Shown one piece after another: positions 8,862-16,927 of a stretch of DNA of 64,000 nucleotides (its first letter is position 1; each line of letters begins with the position of its first letter). The notes beneath the pieces were generated by a model. It was not told the DNA's origin. It made no database searches and saw nothing but the letters and a program-made list of their open reading frames with translations. Source of the stretch: Leifsonia poae (lineage in GTDB: Bacteria > Actinomycetota > Actinomycetes > Actinomycetales > Microbacteriaceae); NCBI RefSeq assembly GCF_027921845.1, contig NZ_BSEN01000013.1, positions 173,182 to 237,181 on the forward strand, given 5' to 3'. A program made the position numbers and the translations under genes.

Positions 8862-9181
8862 TGAGCAATCCGTTCCCACCTACCAGCCGCTATGCCCTCA
8901 CGGAGACCGCGGTGCACACCGGACCGAACGGCGAGGAGATCCGCTACCTGCGCCGCCGCTTCCTGCCGCAGCCCGAGTCGCTCGCCGAGCTCGGGTCGCA
9001 CAGCACCGTCGAAGGCGACCGCCTCGACCTCATCGCGGCCGCGACGATCGGCGACGCCGAGCAGGCCTGGCAGCTCGCCGACGCGAACCGGGCGATGATG
9101 CCGCCCGATCTGGTGCTGCCGGTCGGCCGGCGGCTGCGGATCACCCTGCCGGCCGGCATCCCGGGGGTGCCAGGTGCTTGA
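8861..9181 (+). CDS. LysM-like baseplate protein
   Basis: This 106-residue protein reads as a tail-type LysM or gpX-like domain: RYLRRRFLPQPESL, then VEGDRLDLIAAATIGDAEQAWQLAD, then a hydrophobic end VLPVGRRLRITLP. The pattern of a short helix after GDRLDLIA and the closing VGxxLxIP strand is typical of the small tail LysM proteins that bind the hub. In many eCIS this module is fused to the preceding Cis7-type protein; here the two are adjacent genes that share one base. Confidence 0.75.
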   Translation: MSNPFPPTSRYALTETAVHTGPNGEEIRYLRRRFLPQPESLAELGSHSTVEGDRLDLIAAATIGDAEQAWQLADANRAMMPPDLVLPVGRRLRITLPAGIPGVPGA

Positions 9182-10301
9182 CGGGGTGCGTCTGTCGCTG
9201 ATGGTCGGGCCGGCGGTGCCGGTGCCGGTGCCGCAGTCGGTCATCGACGCCCTGACCAGCGTCGAGATCACGTCGAACGACACCAAGGCGTCCGGCTTCT
9301 CCCTCACCTTCACGATGAGCAGCAGGTCCGTGCTGCCCACGCTGTTCCTGATCGCCGGCGGCAGCCCCATCCCGATCGTGCGCGTTGTGCTCGCGGCCAC
9401 CCTCAACGGCACGCCGACCGTGCTGATGGACGGCATGGTCACCAAGACCCAGGTGCAGCCCGGTTCGGACGCCGGCCACTCCGTGCTCGTCGTGACGGGG
9501 GAGGACCTGACGGTCGTGATGGACAAGATCGACTTCACCGGCCTGCCGTATCCGGCCATGCCCGCCGAGGCCGCCGTCGCGCTGATCCTGGCCAAGTACC
9601 TCGTGCTCGGCGTCATCCCGATGATCATCCCGAGCATCCTGCTCGACGTGCCGATCCCCATCCGCAAGATCCCCGTGCAGAAGGGGACGGACCTGGCGTA
9701 CCTCACGGCGCTCGCCGACCGGGTCGGCTACGTGTTCTACGTCGACCCCGGCCCCGCGCCGGGCACCAGCATCGCCTACTGGGGTCCGAAGGTGAAGGTG
9801 GGCGTGCCGCAGCCGGCGCTCAACCTCGACATGGACGCGTACTCGAACGCCGGACCGATCACGTTCGCCTTCAACAGCAACGAGCGTTCCCTTCCGCAGG
9901 TGATGATCCAGAACGAGGAGACCAAGGTGCCGATCCCGATCATCCTGCCCGACATCGGGCCGCTCAACCCACCGCTCGGGCTGCTGCAGCCGATCCCGTC
10001 CCGGCTCACGAAGGCCAAGGACACGGCCAAGTTCACGCCGACGCAGGCGATCCTGATCGGGCTGGCCGAGGCCAGCAAGTCCGCCGACACGGTCACCGGC
10101 ACCGGCGGCCTCGACGTCGCACGCTACGGCCGCATTCTGCGCAGCCGTGCTCTGGTGGGGGTGCGCGGCGCCGGGCTGGCGTTCGACGGCCTGTACTACG
10201 TCGCCGAGGTGAAGCACCAGATCAAGCGCGGGGAGTACAAGCAGAGCTTCACCCTCACACGCAACGGCCTGATCTCCACGGTTCCGGTGGTGCCGTCATG
10301 A
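9174..10301 (+). CDS. Baseplate hub protein (gp27/VgrG N-terminal-like)
   Basis: The start is a GTG at 9174, eight bases before the end of the LysM-like gene. The 375-residue product has the features of gp27/gpD-type hubs: paired beta-barrels with VEITSNDTKASGFSLTFTM, a MDGMVTKTQVQPG segment, a helical stretch, and a C-terminal KHQIKRGEYKQSFTLTRNG that is typical of phage late control D and VgrG hubs. It would form the trimeric hub on which tube and spike sit. In Afp8 the hub and spike are one protein; here the spike domain is the next gene. Confidence 0.85.
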   Translation: MLDGVRLSLMVGPAVPVPVPQSVIDALTSVEITSNDTKASGFSLTFTMSSRSVLPTLFLIAGGSPIPIVRVVLAATLNGTPTVLMDGMVTKTQVQPGSDAGHSVLVVTGEDLTVVMDKIDFTGLPYPAMPAEAAVALILAKYLVLGVIPMIIPSILLDVPIPIRKIPVQKGTDLAYLTALADRVGYVFYVDPGPAPGTSIAYWGPKVKVGVPQPALNLDMDAYSNAGPITFAFNSNERSLPQVMIQNEETKVPIPIILPDIGPLNPPLGLLQPIPSRLTKAKDTAKFTPTQAILIGLAEASKSADTVTGTGGLDVARYGRILRSRALVGVRGAGLAFDGLYYVAEVKHQIKRGEYKQSFTLTRNGLISTVPVVPS

Positions 10302-10810
10302 CGGGCGAGACGTACTACGGCAAGTACCGGGGGACGGTCGCGCAGAACGTGGACCCGATGCAGCTCGGCCGCATCCAGGTCATCGTGCCGGATGTCGGCG
10401 GCCTCGTGCCTGGCACCTGGGCGATGCCCTGCGTGCCGTTCGCCGGCAAGGCGAGCGGTGTGTACGTGGTGCCGCAGCTCGGCGCGGGTGTGTGGGTCGA
10501 GTTCGAGCAGGGCGACCCCGACTACCCGATCTGGGTGGGCGGCTTCTGGGGCACGGCGGCCGAGGTGCCGACGCTCGCGATGGCGGGCAACCCCGTCAGC
10601 CCGAGCATCATCCTGCAGTCGGGCCTGCAGAACGGCATCACCATCAGCGACGTGCCGGGACCGACGGGCGGCATCCTCATCAAGAGCACCACGAACGCGA
10701 TGATCCTCGTCAACGACGTCGGGATCACCATCAGCAACGGCAAGGGCGCCACCATCGTGATGACCGGTCCGACGGTCACCATCAACAACGGCGCGCTCGT
10801 CATCAACTGA
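10298..10810 (+). CDS. Spike protein with gp5/VgrG OB-fold and beta-helix
   Basis: The 170-residue protein starts 4 bases inside the hub stop. Residues about 5-95 are an OB-fold of the gp5/VgrG type (YYGKYRGTVAQNVDPMQLGRIQV, then FWGTAAEVP after the GDPDYPIWVGG turn). The rest is short repeating strands (NGITIS, GILIKS, GITISN, GATIVM, VTINNG) that would form the triangular beta-helix needle. It is the central spike below the hub and would carry the PAAR-like tip made by the next gene. Confidence 0.9.
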   Translation: MTGETYYGKYRGTVAQNVDPMQLGRIQVIVPDVGGLVPGTWAMPCVPFAGKASGVYVVPQLGAGVWVEFEQGDPDYPIWVGGFWGTAAEVPTLAMAGNPVSPSIILQSGLQNGITISDVPGPTGGILIKSTTNAMILVNDVGITISNGKGATIVMTGPTVTINNGALVIN

Positions 10811-10834
10811 CCGAAGCAACGAACGGAGAAACGG

Positions 10835-11158
10835 ATGCCCGGCTTCCTGGTGCACGTGTCGGCGACCGTGCTGTGCGCCCACGCCGGGCAGGCGACCCCG
10901 GCCGTGCCGAACCCGCGCGTGACGGTGAGCGGTCAGCCGACGGTGCTGCTGACCTCGCCGTGGATGATCGCCGGATGCGTGCTGCCGCCGCCGACCGCCG
11001 GCAACGGCCCGTGCGTCACCGCGCAGGTCCTCAGCGGCTCGACGCGCGTGCTGTCGAACGGTTCGCCCCTGGTCGTCACGAGCAGCCAGGCGGTGTGCGC
11101 CCCCACCGGCACACCGCTCATGGTGGTCGCGACGCAGACGAGAGCGACGGCGGTGTGA
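10835..11158 (+). CDS. PAAR-like spike tip protein
   Basis: This 107-residue protein follows the spike gene after 24 bases, with a GGAG ribosome site before the ATG. It reads as a PAAR-like (DUF4280-related) cone: short hydrophobic strands joined by turns, four Cys residues (VLCAHAG, AGCVLPPP, GPCVTAQ, AVCAPTG), and TRVLSNGSPLVVTSS. Such proteins sharpen the spike, often around a bound metal ion, and can hold effectors. The next gene overlaps it by 4 bases. Confidence 0.75.
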   Translation: MPGFLVHVSATVLCAHAGQATPAVPNPRVTVSGQPTVLLTSPWMIAGCVLPPPTAGNGPCVTAQVLSGSTRVLSNGSPLVVTSSQAVCAPTGTPLMVVATQTRATAV

Positions 11159-11523
11159 TCGTGCAGCTCGACTACCCGTTCCACTTCGACGCGACCGGCC
11201 GCACCGCAGTCACGGACGCCGGCGACCACATCCGCGATCTGGTCGAGCAGTTCCTCTTCACCGCGCCGGGCGAGCGCGTGAACCTGCCCGATTTCGGCAG
11301 CGGGCTCATGCACCTGGTGTTCGCCCCCAACAGCCCCGAGCTCGCTGCCACCCTGCAGTTCACCGTGCAGGCCGGGTTGCAGCGCTGGCTCGGCGACGTG
11401 ATCGAGGTGTCCGACCTGCAGGTGACGAGCGACGACGCCACCCTGCGGGTCGACCTGTCGTACGTCGTGCGGCTCACCGGTGAGACGCGATCGGACGTGT
11501 TCGTGCGGGGGGTGGCCGCATGA
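11155..11523 (+). CDS. Baseplate wedge protein of the GPW/gp25 family
   Basis: The start is the GTG at 11155 overlapping the PAAR stop (GTGA); a GTG two codons later (11161) is an alternative. The 122-residue product shows the gp25 pattern: LDYPFHFDATGRTAV, HIRDLVEQFLFTAPGERVNLPDFGSGL with the conserved PGER-x-N-x-P-x-FG core, and a C-terminal strand LRVDLSYVVRLTGE. gp25 proteins nucleate sheath polymerisation on the baseplate. The much longer open frame starting at 10492 is read-through of other genes. Confidence 0.9.
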   Translation: MIVQLDYPFHFDATGRTAVTDAGDHIRDLVEQFLFTAPGERVNLPDFGSGLMHLVFAPNSPELAATLQFTVQAGLQRWLGDVIEVSDLQVTSDDATLRVDLSYVVRLTGETRSDVFVRGVAA

Positions 11524-14075
11524 GCGACTGCTGGGACTGCGGCGACGGCGGCACCGGCCGCTGGAACGGTGTCGACGACGTCGAGGTCTACGACGGGGGC
11601 ACGCGGCTCTGCGTGCATTTCATCGGCGAGGTCCCTGCGCTCGCCGACGCCGAGCAGCCGGATGGTCTGACGCCGCAGGAGGTGCAGATCAGTGGGGGCG
11701 TGCGCATCCGGGACATCCGGGTGCTGCGGCTCGAGACGCCGACGCCGGAGGAAGGCGAGGAGCCGTGTCTGGAGGTGTTCGTCGACCGCTGCGGCGACTT
11801 CTCCGAGTACGAACTGTGCCTGCGCAAGCGGCGGCCGGTCGCGGAGCGGGACGACGGCGCGACGGAGTGGGGGCCGTATCCCGGGTTCGATCCGCGTTAC
11901 GGCTGCGGTCGCTTCGGCTTCCGGCTCGACTGCGAGCCCGATGTCGACTGCGCGACGTGCGGGTGCGGCTCCGGATGCCCGTGCCAGAGGGCCGGCGGAT
12001 GCGACGGCTCGTGCGGCTGCTCAGCGGCCGTCGTCGAGGTGGGGGCGCCTCCCGTCGACTACCTCGCCAAGGACTACGAGTCGTTCCGGCGGCTGATGTT
12101 CGACCGTCTGGCGCAGACGCTGCCGGAGTGGACGGAACGGCACGAAGCCGACCTCGGCGTCGTGATGGTCGAGCTGATGGCGTACGCCGCGGACGACCTC
12201 AGCTACTACGAAGACGCGGTCGCGACCGAGGCGTACCTCGGCACGGCCCGGCGCAGGGTGTCGGTCAAACGGCACGCGCGACTGGTCGGCTACGACCTGC
12301 ACGAGGGCGTGAATGCGCGAACCTGGGTCTCGGTGGAGACCGCGGACGATGTCGGTCCGCTCGATGCTGCCGAGTTGGCGTTCGTCACAGCCGTTCCCGG
12401 ACTGCGGCTGCAGCCCGGAGCCGTGCTCGGCGCGGACGACCTGCGCGCGCAGCCGACGGCTTCGTACGAGCAGTTCGAGATCGTGGCCGGTGCGCTCGCC
12501 TCCGGCCCCACGGTGCGGTTCCGCGGCGCGAACAGTTCCATCGAGATCTTCACGTGGGAGGGCAAGGAGTGCTCGTTGCCCGTCGGCGCGACCCGCGCGA
12601 CACTCGTCGACAGCACCCCGCCCGATGGCATCGGGCTCGCGCCGGGTGACGTGGTGATCTTCGAGGAGATCGTCAGCCCGCTGACCGGAGCCCCGGCCGA
12701 CGCCGACCCTCGCCACCGGCATGCGGTGCGCCTGACACGCGTGAGGCGTCCGTACGACGACCAGGCCCTCGTCGAAGTGGAGTGGGCGCGCGAAGACGCC
12801 CTTCCGTTCGTGCTCTGCCTCACTGCCGAGCTGCCCGCTCCCGACTGCCGCCGCATCACGGGCCTGTCGGTCGTGCGCGGGAACGTGCTGCCGGTCGACC
12901 ACGGACGCACGACGGACGACCCGCCGTGGGATCCCATCGGCATCACGGAGACGGTCGCCGACTGCGGGTGCGTCGGCAGCATCCCGGAGGTGATCGACGT
13001 CGCCGAGGCCATCAGCCCGGCGCTCGCCGGGAGCCCGCTCACGTTCAGCTCGGGCGCCGGGGTCGGGCCGGCGTCCGGGTTCGCCGCCCAGGATCCGCGC
13101 GGGGCGCTCCCCGCCGTCGCCGTCACCCTCCGGCCGCCCGACGGCTCACCGGATGCGCCGACACTGTGGACGCCGCGCCGTCACCTGCTCGACAGCGATG
13201 ACAGCGATCGGGGCTTCGTCGTGGAGATCGACGACGACGGCGTCGCCCGGCTGCGCTTCGGTGACGGGATCCTCGGCGCGAAGCCGGCGGCCGGATGGCG
13301 CGGGTCGGCTCGCTACCGGCTCGGGAACGGGCCGGGCGGGAACGTCGGGGCGGAGAGCATCCGGCACCTGGTGATGCTGTCGGGATCGCTCACCGGCACG
13401 GCGCTGACCGTGCGCAACCCGCTGCCCGGCACGGGCGGGGTCGCGCCCGAGCCGGTCGAGGAGGCGCGACTGCTCGCCCCGTACGCGTTCCGCGCCGAGC
13501 GACGGCGGGCCGTGACGGCAGCCGACTACGCCGAACTGGCCGGCCGCCATCCCGGCGTGCAGCGCGCGGCCGCAGAGCTGAGCTGGACCGGCAGCTGGTA
13601 CGAGGCCAGGGTCGGCATCGATCCGGCGGGCACCGAGACGGCCGACCCGTCGCTGCTCAGCGAGATCGCCGCGTACCTCGAGCGTTACCGCCGGATGGGT
13701 CACGACCTCGCCGTCGTTCCGGCGCGCTCGGTGCCGCTCGACATCGAGCTCAGCGTCTGCGTCGAACCGCACCACCTCCGGGGCGATGTGCGCGAACGGC
13801 TGATCGAGGTCTTCGGACCGCACGGCTCCTTCGACCCGGATCGCCTGACCTTCGGGATGCCGGTGCGCGTCTCGCGTCTCCTCTCCGATGCGCAGGCCAT
13901 CCCCGGTGTCGAGAGCGTGGTGGTCACCCGGCTGCAGCGTCTCTTCGAACCGCCGGCCGGCGAGATCGATGCCGGGCTGCTGCCGATCGGCCCCATGGAG
14001 ATCGCCCGGCTCGACGCCGACCCGAGCCTGCCGGAAAACGGCAGGATCGCCTTCACGATCGGAGGCGGACGATGA
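11520..14075 (+). CDS. Putative baseplate assembly protein, gp6/J family (Afp11-like), with a Cys-rich insert
   Basis: The 851-residue protein is a wedge component. The core motif VDYLAKDYESFRRLMFDRL, followed by VMVELMAYAADDLSYYEDAVATEAYL, is the usual start of Afp11-type baseplate proteins, and RAERRRAVTAADYAELA belongs to the baseplate J/gp47 region. It has an extra N-terminal part of about 165 residues with Cys at 4 and 7 and an eight-Cys cluster at about 143-166 (spacing CxxCxC, CxC, CxxxCxC). That cluster could hold metal; it is not part of the core fold. The gene overlaps both neighbours by 4 bases. Confidence 0.85.
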   Translation: MSDCWDCGDGGTGRWNGVDDVEVYDGGTRLCVHFIGEVPALADAEQPDGLTPQEVQISGGVRIRDIRVLRLETPTPEEGEEPCLEVFVDRCGDFSEYELCLRKRRPVAERDDGATEWGPYPGFDPRYGCGRFGFRLDCEPDVDCATCGCGSGCPCQRAGGCDGSCGCSAAVVEVGAPPVDYLAKDYESFRRLMFDRLAQTLPEWTERHEADLGVVMVELMAYAADDLSYYEDAVATEAYLGTARRRVSVKRHARLVGYDLHEGVNARTWVSVETADDVGPLDAAELAFVTAVPGLRLQPGAVLGADDLRAQPTASYEQFEIVAGALASGPTVRFRGANSSIEIFTWEGKECSLPVGATRATLVDSTPPDGIGLAPGDVVIFEEIVSPLTGAPADADPRHRHAVRLTRVRRPYDDQALVEVEWAREDALPFVLCLTAELPAPDCRRITGLSVVRGNVLPVDHGRTTDDPPWDPIGITETVADCGCVGSIPEVIDVAEAISPALAGSPLTFSSGAGVGPASGFAAQDPRGALPAVAVTLRPPDGSPDAPTLWTPRRHLLDSDDSDRGFVVEIDDDGVARLRFGDGILGAKPAAGWRGSARYRLGNGPGGNVGAESIRHLVMLSGSLTGTALTVRNPLPGTGGVAPEPVEEARLLAPYAFRAERRRAVTAADYAELAGRHPGVQRAAAELSWTGSWYEARVGIDPAGTETADPSLLSEIAAYLERYRRMGHDLAVVPARSVPLDIELSVCVEPHHLRGDVRERLIEVFGPHGSFDPDRLTFGMPVRVSRLLSDAQAIPGVESVVVTRLQRLFEPPAGEIDAGLLPIGPMEIARLDADPSLPENGRIAFTIGGGR

Positions 14076-16927
14076 CCGCCAACCGCCCCGGCCTCAGCAG
14101 CATCGACTACCGCGCCGGCACCCGCGACACCGTCTTCTCGGCGATGAGGGCCCGGCTCTCGACCGCCGACCACGCAGCCACGGCGGCCCTGACCACCCGG
14201 CAACCGGATGACGCGACCATCGCGCTGCTCGACGCGTGGGCGACCACCGAAGACGTGCTCACCTTCTACCAGGAGCGGATCGCGAACGAGTGCTACCTGC
14301 GCACGGCCACAGAGCGGCGCTCGGTCGTCGAGCTGGCGCGCCTCGTCGGCTACCGGGTGCGCCCCGGCGTCGCGGCGAGCGTCCACCTCGCGTACCAGCT
14401 CGACGCCGGCTCGCCGCCCGTCGTCATCCCGGCCGGCGCCCGTTCGAACAGCGTTCCCGAGCCCGGCGAGACGCAGCAGGCCTTCGAGACCTCGGACGAA
14501 CTGGAGGCGCGGCCCGAGTGGAACGATCTCGCCGCGCGCGTCACCCGTTCCCAGACGCCGCAGTCGGTGCTGTCGGACGGCCTCTATCTCGCGGGCACGG
14601 CGACGCGCCTCGCCCCCAGCGACGCGCTCCTGCTCGACCTCGGGGACGGCCTCCCGCTGCGTCACGCGCGGGTCGCCGCCGTAGAGGTGCAGGCGGAGCA
14701 CGACCGCACCCTCGTCACGCTCGCCGACTGGAACGGCGGCACGTTCTCCGATCCGGCTGTTCCCCCCGAGGTGCAGGCCGTGCCCGCATCGCTTCGGCGG
14801 AGAGGTGCGGCCGGCGGCCAGAAGGGCGACGGCTTCCTCGACCTGCTCGACGACCTGCGGCAGCCGCCGTCGATCCCGCCGGCCAGCAGCCGCGCGCTCG
14901 GGCGGAGCGTCGACGCGGTGTTCGGGCGGGGCCAGGACATCTATCCTGCGCTTCTCACTTCCCTGCAGCCGCGGTTCGGTGCCGTGCTCTACGCGGCGTT
15001 GCGGCAGCGTCGCGTGTCGCGGCCGACGCCGCTGGCCGTGTACGCGCTCCGTTCGAAGGTCTCGCTGTTCGGGCACAACGCCCCGCGCGAGGTCCGGTTC
15101 TCCGGCGGTGCGGTGCTGCCGTCCGTCGAGTGGGTCCTGGCCGCCGACGAGCAGGACGACCGCCTCTTTCTTGACACGACCGACGACGCCATGCTGCGCG
15201 ACCGCACCATCGTCATCGAGCGTCCGCTCGACGGCGACCTGGCGAAGATGGAGGCGCTGGTCGCCGACGTCGCGCGGGAATCCGGGCTCTCCCGCAGCGC
15301 CTACGGGCTGACGGGTGCGCAGACGATGGTGGAGGTGCGCGAGCCGTGGTGGCATCCGGAGACCGGAGGGGAGCGCGTCTCCGACGTGCCGCCTGCCGCG
15401 GGCAAGTACTTCATGGAGTCGCTGCGTGCCACGACGGTGTATTGCCGGCAGGAGGAGCTCCCTCTCGCCGAGGCGCCGATCGCGGCCGACGTGCGCGATT
15501 CCGAACTCGAGCTCGGCGCGCTCTACGACGGGCTGGTCTCCGGCCGGTGGGTCATCGTCGAGGGCGAGCGCACCGACGTCTCCGGCACCGCGGGCGTGCA
15601 CGCGGCCGAGCTGGCGATGATCGCCGGTGTGCGGCAGGGGACCGCGACGATGAGACTGCTCCAGCAGGACGGGACGACCGTGCAGGTGGATCGCCCGGGC
15701 GAGGCCACGCACACCTTCCTCACCCTGGCGAAACCGCTGGCCTACCGCTACCGGCGCGACTCCGTCACCATCCACGGCAACGTCGTGCCGGCGACGAACG
15801 GAGAGAGCCGGCAGGAGGTGCTGGGATCGGGCGTCGCCGGACGCACGCTGCAGACGTTCGCGCTGCGGCAGCCGCCGCTCACGCATGTCTCGGCGCCGAC
15901 ACCAGCGGGGGAGCAGAGCACCCTCGTGGTGCGCGTCGACGAGGTGCAGTGGCACGAGGCGGACTCGCTCGCGGCCCTCGGAGCCGGTGAGCGCGGATAC
16001 CTGACGGCCACGGACGACACCGGGGTGACCCGCGTGACCTTCGGCACCGGCGACCGCGGTGCGCGCCTGCCGAGCGGGCAGGAGAACGTGCGCGCGGTGT
16101 ACCGGTCGGGAATCGGGAGGGCGGGAAATGTGCTCTCCGGGCAGATCAGCCAGCTCGCCACGCGGCCGCTCGGCGTGAAGGGGGTGGTGAACCCCATCCG
16201 GTCGTCGGGAGGCGCCGACCCCGAAGGCCTCGAGTCTGCCCGTGAGAACGTGCCGATCGCCTTGATGGCGTTCGATCGGCTGGTCTCCGTCGAGGACTAC
16301 GCCGACTTCTCGCGGCTGTTCGCCGGGATCGGCGCTGCATCGGCCGCGCGCCTCAGCAACGGGCGCCAGCGCATCCTGCAGGTCACGATCGCCGGCGCCG
16401 ACGACGCCCCGATCGAGCCCACCTCCGACCTGTTCCGCAACCTGTCGGCGGCTCTGCACGACTTCGGCGATCCGCACCTCGCCGTGCGGGTGGCCGTGCG
16501 CGAGCTGCTCGCGATGGTGATCTCGGCCAACGTGAAGGTGCTTGCCGACTACGACTGGGAGCTCGTCGAACCCCACGTGCGCGCTGCGCTGCTCGAGGCC
16601 TTCAGCTTCGAGCGGTCGCGCCTCGGCGAGAGCGTCGCGTCGAGCAGGGTGGTGCAGGTGATCGCCGGTGTGCCCGGTGTCGACTGGGTCGACCTGGACA
16701 CCCTCTCCAGCTGGAGCGAGCAGCAGATCGCCGACGCCCTGGCGGCGCCACCGCCGCCGGGCCCGGCTGCTGCGCCGACGGCATCACCGTCGCCGCCCGC
16801 GCGCCCTCCCCGCCGCCTCACCGTGCTGGGGGACCGTGCCGACGGCGGCCTGCTCCTCCCGGCCCAGCTCGCGATGCTGCTGCCGACCGTCGCCGACACG
16901 CTCATCCTCACGGAGGTGACATCATGA
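14072..16927 (+). CDS. Putative baseplate assembly protein, J family (Afp12-like)
   Basis: The start is the ATG at 14072 in the preceding stop, giving 951 residues; the open frame from 13295 is read-through. The N-terminus has the wedge pattern IALLDAWATTEDVLTFYQERIANECYLRTATERRSV, followed by LARLVGYRVRPGVAASV, as in the larger of the two J-type proteins of eCIS baseplates. A DTGVTRVTFGTGDRGARLPSG stretch and ALMAFDRLVSVEDYADFSR mark the gp47/J region. The C-terminus ends in a Pro/Ala-rich linker (APPPPGPAAAPTASP) and a short helical cap. It pairs with the previous gene to form the wedge ring. Confidence 0.85.
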   Translation: MTANRPGLSSIDYRAGTRDTVFSAMRARLSTADHAATAALTTRQPDDATIALLDAWATTEDVLTFYQERIANECYLRTATERRSVVELARLVGYRVRPGVAASVHLAYQLDAGSPPVVIPAGARSNSVPEPGETQQAFETSDELEARPEWNDLAARVTRSQTPQSVLSDGLYLAGTATRLAPSDALLLDLGDGLPLRHARVAAVEVQAEHDRTLVTLADWNGGTFSDPAVPPEVQAVPASLRRRGAAGGQKGDGFLDLLDDLRQPPSIPPASSRALGRSVDAVFGRGQDIYPALLTSLQPRFGAVLYAALRQRRVSRPTPLAVYALRSKVSLFGHNAPREVRFSGGAVLPSVEWVLAADEQDDRLFLDTTDDAMLRDRTIVIERPLDGDLAKMEALVADVARESGLSRSAYGLTGAQTMVEVREPWWHPETGGERVSDVPPAAGKYFMESLRATTVYCRQEELPLAEAPIAADVRDSELELGALYDGLVSGRWVIVEGERTDVSGTAGVHAAELAMIAGVRQGTATMRLLQQDGTTVQVDRPGEATHTFLTLAKPLAYRYRRDSVTIHGNVVPATNGESRQEVLGSGVAGRTLQTFALRQPPLTHVSAPTPAGEQSTLVVRVDEVQWHEADSLAALGAGERGYLTATDDTGVTRVTFGTGDRGARLPSGQENVRAVYRSGIGRAGNVLSGQISQLATRPLGVKGVVNPIRSSGGADPEGLESARENVPIALMAFDRLVSVEDYADFSRLFAGIGAASAARLSNGRQRILQVTIAGADDAPIEPTSDLFRNLSAALHDFGDPHLAVRVAVRELLAMVISANVKVLADYDWELVEPHVRAALLEAFSFERSRLGESVASSRVVQVIAGVPGVDWVDLDTLSSWSEQQIADALAAPPPPGPAAAPTASPSPPARPPRRLTVLGDRADGGLLLPAQLAMLLPTVADTLILTEVTS

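Noticed and set aside
13700-16576. A 958-codon - strand open frame opposite the baseplate genes
   Set aside because: Same GC-rich shadow pattern; the + strand proteins are recognisable baseplate-J members.
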